Positions 58,257 to 64,000 of a stretch of DNA of 64,000 nucleotides are shown here, piece by piece. The position numbers and the translations under genes are program-made. Each line of letters opens with the position of its first letter. The stretch's first letter is position 1. Source of the stretch: Brachionus plicatilis (taxonomy: Eukaryota; Rotifera; Eurotatoria; Ploima; Brachionidae); contig QEOQ01000226.1 of assembly GCA_010279815.1 (NCBI GenBank), positions 1,441,210 to 1,505,209 on the forward strand, written 5' to 3'. Below the pieces are notes generated by a model. That model saw only the letters and a program-made list of their open reading frames with translations. It did not search any database and was not told the origin of the DNA.

Positions 58257-58476
58257 ATGAACTCTGAACCAAGAGAGAACATACTACTAGACTCTTCGGA
58301 TAATACTTTAGAAGATATTCAAGATGTCCCATATAATATGATTCTAAAGGAGCCTTTAAGGGAAAAAAAGAGGAAAAGCCATTTTATAAGAGCTTCATTC
58401 CTCTTTTGATAATTTTGAAGAAATTAAAACAAAAGTTGAAGATGGTGAATTTAATGGAATTTCAATGATATTTTAA
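58257..58476 (+). pseudogene. Small broken acidic gene in the foldback interior
   Basis: An ATG at 58257 opens MNSEPRENILLDSSDNTLED, then a basic KEPLREKKRKSHF stretch and a stop near 58408. A frame one base away continues from about 58390 with SSFDNFEEIKTKVEDGEFNG to a stop at 58476. The two look like one protein with a frameshift. The family is unknown. It is opposite in direction to the BEN-like gene, about 320 bases away. Confidence 0.45.
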
Positions 58477-59357
58477 AAAACAAGAAGACACTAATTCACT
58501 TGCCCAAATTGCACGAAAAAAAAATAAAAGAATTTGAGTGGATTGAGAAAATTCATATTTTTTGTTTTTATTTTTCTAAAATTTGTTACTAATTATAAAA
58601 ATTAACTACATTCTTTTTATTTTAGTTATTTTTTTGATCAATTTGTGAATTATTTTTTTATTATTGTATTTTTTCCAGAAATAAATAATAATAACTGAAA
58701 AAGCCCTTGTTTTTATGATAAATTATTTTTTTCCAAAATTTGTAGCGATTTTTACAGAATTAGAGGTATAAAAATATTTATCTTCTTTATTTATAACGGT
58801 TATAATGGTTATAACGGAAATAAAATAAGGTTAAATAAGACCAACAGTTAGAAATTTTTTGTGCAATATTTAAAAAAAAATAGGAATAGCAGATACAAAC
58901 GTTTTTGATTGAATAGAATAATTTCCAGTTTATTTAAATTGTTCATTTTTCATTATTATGTAAATTTTTTGTTGCAATTTTTTTATCCAAAAAAAATATT
59001 ACACTGTTTTAATAAAGAAAATTAATTAGACGATTTATTTTCAACTCCTTCGAAAATGCAAATTAAATTTTTTGAAATTCAAGTCAATTAACTTGATAGA
59101 ATTTTTTTAGAATGATGACACGAATAAAAATTACGCGTATTTTTGCATTTAATATTTAGTATTATGCAAAATTATGTAATCTCAATTTTGATAACATTAT
59201 CCATAATCAAACATAATCCTTCGTAAAAAAAAGGGTAATTACGCGTAATTATGGATACACTTTTTGTCAAAATACTTAAAATGACTTTTATTTTAAATTG
59301 AAAAAAAAATTTACGCGTAATTACGTTCATTAAAAAAATTACGCATAAATTGTTAAA
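58477..59357. other. Foldback interior, right part
   Basis: AT-rich and without genes. It includes GGTTATAAtgGTTATAAcgG repeats near 58795-58825 and three of the ACGCGT motifs. Confidence 0.5.
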
Positions 59358-60104
59358 GACATATATAATTACGGGTAACTTTTTTTAAAGACGTTTTATG
59401 CGTAAAACATGGCGTAATTTTCTACCCGGGAAGAGAAGGCATTTGGGTATTTTTGGATTGTGAAAAGGTAATACCAGATCGATAAGAAGAGAGCAAATGC
59501 CTTTACTAAGATCCTTGAAATTAAAAAAAAAACAAAAATTATTAAATTCAATTATTGTTTATTTTTATATCGGTATCGAGAACTAGGCATTCTTTTAAAT
59601 AGCTATTTTATTCAATTTTTTCTCATGGTCTTAAGGTTTTTAACCTATTTAAGATTTGATCAACTTTTCGCGATCAGAAAAATTAGGTGAACTTAAAGTT
59701 CACAAACACGAGAACAATAATTTATCGTAAAATATGTGAACTATGACCAACTTAACCTCACCAAACAGACGAGATTCAGTTTTTCAACGGTTGAATATTA
59801 ATTTATTATTATATCTGAACGAGTTACCGTAAACTCTTGTTCACGACTCTTAGAGTAAAGCCCAAAATTAAACTTTTACTCTAACAAAAAAATTTTCTTT
59901 GCTCTCAAAAAAAAAATTAAAAATAATTGTAGAGTTAATTAAGAAATAGAAAAAAAGTCAAATTTTAGCTTTTCTATTTTTGAACTTAACTCTAATAGAA
60001 TATTAAATATTTTTAACCATAAAATGTTTCCATTATACGTAATTTACGTAACTCTTGTATAATAGATTAAATAAATAAAATGATAAAATAGAAATAAATA
60101 AATT
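59358..60104 (-). repeat. Right inner arm of foldback structure
   Basis: Reverse complement of 55161-55905 with very few differences by eye. It continues outward without a break into the outer arm that mirrors 44071-49975. Confidence 0.93.
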
Positions 60105-60895
60105 AATTACCGCATATTTATGACATAGACATTTGGACCGTCCTGTCGGTGCTATCGGTTCAATAGGTTCAACAAAAAACAATTTTCAAAAAAGTCTTCA
60201 CTTTATTAGTTAAATATTTGTGAATTTTAAAATAACAAAAATAAAAATAAATATAAAAATAAAAATGCTAAAATTAGTTCATCAAGTCAATAAATTTACA
60301 TGGTTCGGTAAGATGGTTCGGTTCGGTACGATCGATGGTTCGGTTGGGACGGTTCGTTTGGTTTTTGCGCCGCTGATGACTCGGTTTTGGGTCGCGACCA
60401 TAGTGGCCTTTTCGTTTTTGAAATACCGACTGTTTATCTATAATCGAACAATACTTGAACCTTTTTAAAAATTGAATACCTATTGTGCATTTTGATTTTT
60501 GTAGGAGTGAAATTTGAGATTTTAAACGTTTTTTGAATTCTTCTACTTAAAATGAAATATTATCATTCACCAAATAGTCTTACATCACTAAATACACATT
60601 TTTAAATAGATATAAACATCAGTAATCAATACTTCCCAATAACATTAATTATATGCATTAATTTAATTTTATTCTGAAGAGCTGAATTAAATACTATAAT
60701 AAAATTTTTATTTAAAGCAAAAATGACTTTAAAACAACTGAAATTCGTAATTTTATTTTTTACTAAAATTTTAAAACAAAACTTTTAATGATTTAAAGTA
60801 AACAAATAATGAGAGATAAAGCTTAAACAAACAAAAAAAAGATTAAAATGATATAAATTATATATAATTAGATAAATAATGAAAAAAAAAAAAAA

Positions 60896-61942
60896 TTATT
60901 TAAATAAAGCGATGACAAACGAAAGCAGACTTAAAAATATTGAAACAAATGGTGTGTATCGGATCAATTTAAAAATTAAACCACTGGTTTCTATAAAAAA
61001 AATTTAAATTAAAAAAATAAATAAATAAAATTTTCAAACCTTCAAAAAAAATTTTTTTGGAAATTTTTTAGTAAAAAAATTTTTTAGTAAACTCATCCAG
61101 TTAAAATTTTCTAAGTTAATGGGAATATTTAATTAGATGAAATTTTTTCATTAAACAAAAATTTACCATTTTGAATCGATTGATTAATACCTTAATAAAA
61201 TAAATATATTAATGTTTTTCTAAAAAATCATTCAATACTTGAAACATCTTGTTGAATTTTTTTCACTAAATAAAATTCATAATTTCTTAAAAACAAAATA
61301 CTCTCTAAATCTTCATGGAGTACATTTCTTGTCTCTAGAAAAATCCAAGAATGTCATTAAAACAAAGTTTTTTTTTAAGAACAAAATACTCTCTAAATCT
61401 TCATGGAGTACATTTCTTGTCTCTAGAAAAATCCAAGAATGTCATTAAAACAAAGTTTTTTTTTAAGAACAAAATACCTTCAGCATCTTTATGGAGTAGA
61501 TCAAATGTCTCTAAAAAGTAATTGAAAATTTATTCGATTGTTTTATTTGAAAGAAACCTTCAATTTTATTTAGGACATTCTTTGATTCTTTAAAATCAAA
61601 AAATTTTTAAAAAAAATTTAATTTAGAAAATAATAAAGAAAAAATACCTTTTGAGTCTTTAAGAAGTATGCTTTTTGTACCTTTCAAAACAATAAAATTA
61701 AAAAAATATCCATAAAAACTTTAAATTTACTTTCAAGTTTTTGATCTATGTTTTTAAATAACTTTAAAAATTCTTTTTCTTTTAAAGAAGATTTACATTT
61801 CTCTCATTATTTAAAGTATCTATTTTACCATTTTTATTTGTTTCCTGTCCACCTAATTGATAATAACTTAAATTTTTTTTTTTTAAATCGATAATCAAAT
61901 AATACTTAAAGCTTTTTTAGAAGTAGTTGGCTTATCGTGCAT
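60896..61942 (-). CDS. Micro-exon gene for a 138-residue coiled-coil, tail-anchored protein
   Basis: Eleven exons on the minus strand: 61906-61942, 61829-61852, 61731-61778, 61648-61680, 61558-61587, 61478-61510, 61390-61422, 61302-61334, 61239-61265, 61167-61190, 60896-60990. All introns are GT-AG, mostly 36-55 bases. Lengths of internal exons are 24, 48, 33, 30, 33, 33, 33, 27 and 24, all phase 1-1. The total of 417 bases reads without a stop. The product starts MHDKPTTSKK, continues as a charged helical rod of 10-11 residue units (STKSILLKDSK, ESKNVLNKIE, ETFDLLHKDAE, ETRNVLHEDLE, KTRNVLHEDLE), then ends with IRYTPFVSIFLSLLSFVIAL-FK, one membrane segment. There is no signal peptide. I infer a tail-anchored membrane protein. 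The family is not recognised; the exon style recalls schistosome micro-exon genes, but those encode mostly secreted proteins. Confidence 0.75.
61302..61477 (-). repeat. 88-base tandem duplication of one micro-exon and its intron
   Basis: Two nearly identical 88-base units each hold one 33-base exon (61390-61422 and 61302-61334, identical) and a following intron. The sister copy at 44955-44987 has a single unit. It adds 11 residues in frame. Confidence 0.93.
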
Positions 61943-62297
61943 TTTGATTTTTGAGAGAAAATTTTGAAATTTTAAATGCTTTTTGTATTCTTCTACTTAA
62001 AATGAAATATTATGATTAACTAATACACATTCTAAAAATAGATTTAAATTTTATGCCAAATTTTAAATGAAAAATTGAGACAAAAAAGGAATTTAAACAA
62101 AGCATATAGAATGTAAAGAATTTTTCATTTTTTAGTAAAATTACAAGCATTGCAAATTTGAAATTAAAATTTGTCCTTTAATTTTACTTGAAGTTAAAAT
62201 GATAAAAAAGTCAACCAAGCAAACAGATATTCAAAATAGTAATTTTAAAATTCTTATTAAAACATATCTCTAAATTTAATTTTTTTTTTTATTATAG

Positions 62298-62652
62298 CTG
62301 AAGATGAAACTATGAGAAGACGTAATATTTTTTAAAAATTAATAAGTTTCATTTTTTTTAAATCTCAAATTAAGTTTATGATATTCTTGATAAAGTTACA
62401 GGTAAATTTCCGCTTTTTTCCTATATAATTTTTATTAATTATTAATATTTTTTAGAAATCATTTGGTTGAAAAGAGTAAATTTTCTGGCATTTAAAATTT
62501 ATTTAAAATTTTTAATCCAAATTTTTTTAGGAAAGCAAAAAAGACAAGGAGAAATTTGCCTTAATTTGTTTTCTTTGATGTTCGCAATTTTCAGTTTGTT
62601 CATTGCAATTTACGCTCTGTTTCATTCACTAAATTGTCAAACGAAATCATAA
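62298..62652 (+). pseudogene. Orphan 3' end of a micro-exon gene paralogue, plus strand
   Basis: Three exons with the same architecture: 62298-62321 (24 bases), 62375-62401 (27) and 62456-62652 (197, last). All borders are GT-AG and phase 1. They encode EDETMRRL, YDILDKVTE and a final exon ending in a membrane segment (FSLMFAIFSLFIAIYALFHS) and a short NCQTKS tail. The 5' exons would lie where the inverted right arm now sits, in the opposite orientation, so the gene seems cut off by the inverted duplication. I cannot rule out that it is part of a longer plus-strand gene with unseen exons. Confidence 0.55.
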
Positions 62653-63801
62653 CCATGGGTTTATTTTTTCTTTTTTTAATTGAAAATTATTTTTAAGTTA
62701 TAAATAAAGATTTAAATATGATTCAAAAGTGAATTTGATATCATCGCTATAAACATCAATAATCAATACTTCCCAATAACATTAATTATATGCATTAATT
62801 TAATTTTATTCATATTATTTCAATCTGCGTACTTTTTAAAATGATTCAATATTTTTTTACAAAAATTCTTAAACCGATCATATCTTTAGATAAAAATTAC
62901 CAAATAAAGATTGATTATAAATTTATATTTAACCTAAAATATACTCAAGCATCGGTTTATGCTAATACAAGTCTTTTAAAATAAATTAAAAATTCATATT
63001 AATTCTATCTTGTTTTAAAGAAACACAAGAATTCATTAAGTAATTTTTAAAATAAAATAATTTTTTTGTGAAGCATCAAAAATATATTCAAGATATTTTC
63101 TACTTTACCTTTGAGATAATTTGTCACAGACAATTATTGGATTTTTAAATTAAATAATCTTTATACTCGATATAGATAATCAAGTTGTGATGTATTATTA
63201 CATTATTGATTTTTATTTTCTCATTTGTCTGTCAAAAGTTTAAATAATTTTTTTTTTCAAACAGTACATAATAAACTGCTTTGTTTTTTTCTTTAAATGC
63301 TTATGAAATTTTCAAGTTTGAAATCATATTTTATAATTTTTGAAAAACAAAGAGTATCAGCTGGTACAAGTCGTTACTTTAGAAACTTAAAATTTAACTA
63401 TGAGATTTATAAAAAAAATCTAGACTCTTTATTATCAGCAAGTTCTAAAAAATTTTCTTAGAATTATAATTCTTGTTCAAAAATATTTCTAATAAAAAAA
63501 TTATAAAAACAGGTTTAAAATTCTACTTTTCTAAAAAATTATATGAAATAAAAGCATTTTTAAATGGTATAAAGCAGATAGAGAAGCTATTCATCTATTT
63601 TTTAAAAATTATTGTGATGGTCAATGAGAAGATTAAGAATTATTTAAAGAATAAAAATTTTTAAGGGTACTAAAATTTTATAATCAGTATTTTTTTGAGC
63701 ATTTGTGCGGGAGATTAATTTTTATAATTCGGAATAATTTATGATTTAATTTTTTAATTTAGAATATTTAAAAAATTTAAAATAATTAAAGCTGATTTAA
63801 A
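62653..63801. other. Non-coding stretch before the SLC22 gene
   Basis: Contains a 70-base copy of the micro-exon gene upstream region at about 62744-62815 (minus orientation: AATGTTATTGGGAAGTATTG). A 54-codon frame at about 63299-63463 and a 63-codon frame at 63473-63664 show no recognisable domain; they may be a decayed transposon piece. The SLC22 promoter should lie at its right end. Confidence 0.5.
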
Positions 63802-64000
63802 ATGGGAAAAGCGTGCCAAGACAAGACTACAACTTTATTTGAGCAAGTTGGTGAGTTTGGGGTGTATCAACTAGTTTTGTTTTTGCTGGTCGGATTGATA
63901 TCTTTTATACCAGCAATTGTAGGATACAGTTTTTCATTTTATGCAGCCACACCGAATTACAGATGTCAGATACCTTCTTATCCAAACGATACCTATGAAA
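63802..64000 (+). CDS. SLC22-type organic ion transporter, 5' end (partial)
   Basis: Plasma-membrane transporter of the major facilitator superfamily, SLC22 (OCT/OAT) branch. The visible 66 codons start MGKACQDKTTTLFEQVGEFG and continue with VYQLVLFLLVGLISFIPAIV, the first membrane helix. The beginning of the large extracellular loop follows (AATPNYRCQIP, with the conserved P-x-Y/H-R-C pattern). The F-x(2)-VGEFG-x-YQ segment before helix 1 is typical of the family. The gene runs off the right edge; substrate cannot be told. The start is the first in-frame Met after stops. Confidence 0.88.
   Translation, partial: MGKACQDKTTTLFEQVGEFGVYQLVLFLLVGLISFIPAIVGYSFSFYAATPNYRCQIPSYPNDTYE

Larger units (their letters stand above)
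57140..59325. promoter_or_regulatory. Scattered TTACGCGTAA motifs in the foldback interior
   Basis: ACGCGT occurs near 57148, 57237, 57277, 59134, 59238 and 59314, mostly inside TTACGCGTAA; the copy at 59232-59247 is the 16-base palindrome TAATTACGCGTAATTA. At this base composition ACGCGT should be very rare. They bracket the two small genes and may be binding sites for the element's own protein. This role is an inference. Confidence 0.55.
59716..62297 (-). repeat. Right outer arm of the large inverted duplication (uninterrupted)
   Basis: Contiguous mirror of 44071-49975 minus the 3380-base insertion. Differences include an extra 88-base tandem unit (61302-61477) and small indels. It carries the intact micro-exon gene and the GGTTCGG-rich segment. 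Confidence 0.9.

Overview
This is a very AT-rich window (roughly three quarters A+T by eye) of animal nuclear DNA. Evidence for an animal: a Wntless (WLS) gene split by many 40-60 base introns, a nucleoporin Nup62 gene with FG-type repeats, an HDHD5-type HAD phosphatase gene, the start of an SLC22-type transporter, and many eukaryotic transposons. Base composition, tiny introns and bacterial-type genes would fit a monogonont rotifer, but this is inference and the window does not prove it.

Layout. 1-16.6 kb: gene-free, with simple repeats, an 18-base tandem array, a degenerate tandem array and a nested pair of foldback MITEs. 16.6-25.5 kb: NUP62 (minus) and WLS (plus), divergently arranged; WLS intron 7 is 3.8 kb and full of transposon debris, while its other introns are about 50 bases. 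25.7-28.5 kb: two tandem paralogous secreted 3D-domain proteins of bacterial type. 28.9-35.1 kb: a CR1/L2-like LINE relic split by a 4656-base MULE with long TIRs, an 8-base target duplication, an OTU protease gene and a transposase. 36.3-37.2 kb: an 890-base MULE derivative with SWIM and AT-hook coding and a 9-base target duplication. 37.7-39.3 kb: HDHD5. 40-42.1 kb: Tigger/pogo relic and foldback elements. 42.2-62.8 kb: a complex accessory region holding a large interrupted inverted duplication, a hAT element, a foldback structure around a BEN-domain gene, and the most interesting find. 63.8 kb to the end: the first coding exon of an SLC22-type transporter.

The standout is a family of small micro-exon genes (intact copy 60896-61942 minus, broken copy 44433-48782 plus, orphan 3' end 62298-62652 plus, decayed first exons at 42997 and 49183). 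Internal exons are 24-48 bases and all are phase 1-1, so they can be added or lost without frameshift. The 138-residue product is a charged amphipathic helical rod ending in one C-terminal membrane segment. In the intact copy one 33-base exon has been precisely duplicated with its intron (88-base period). In the other copy a 3380-base TIR element has landed in the codons for the membrane segment; the empty target site survives in the intact copy.
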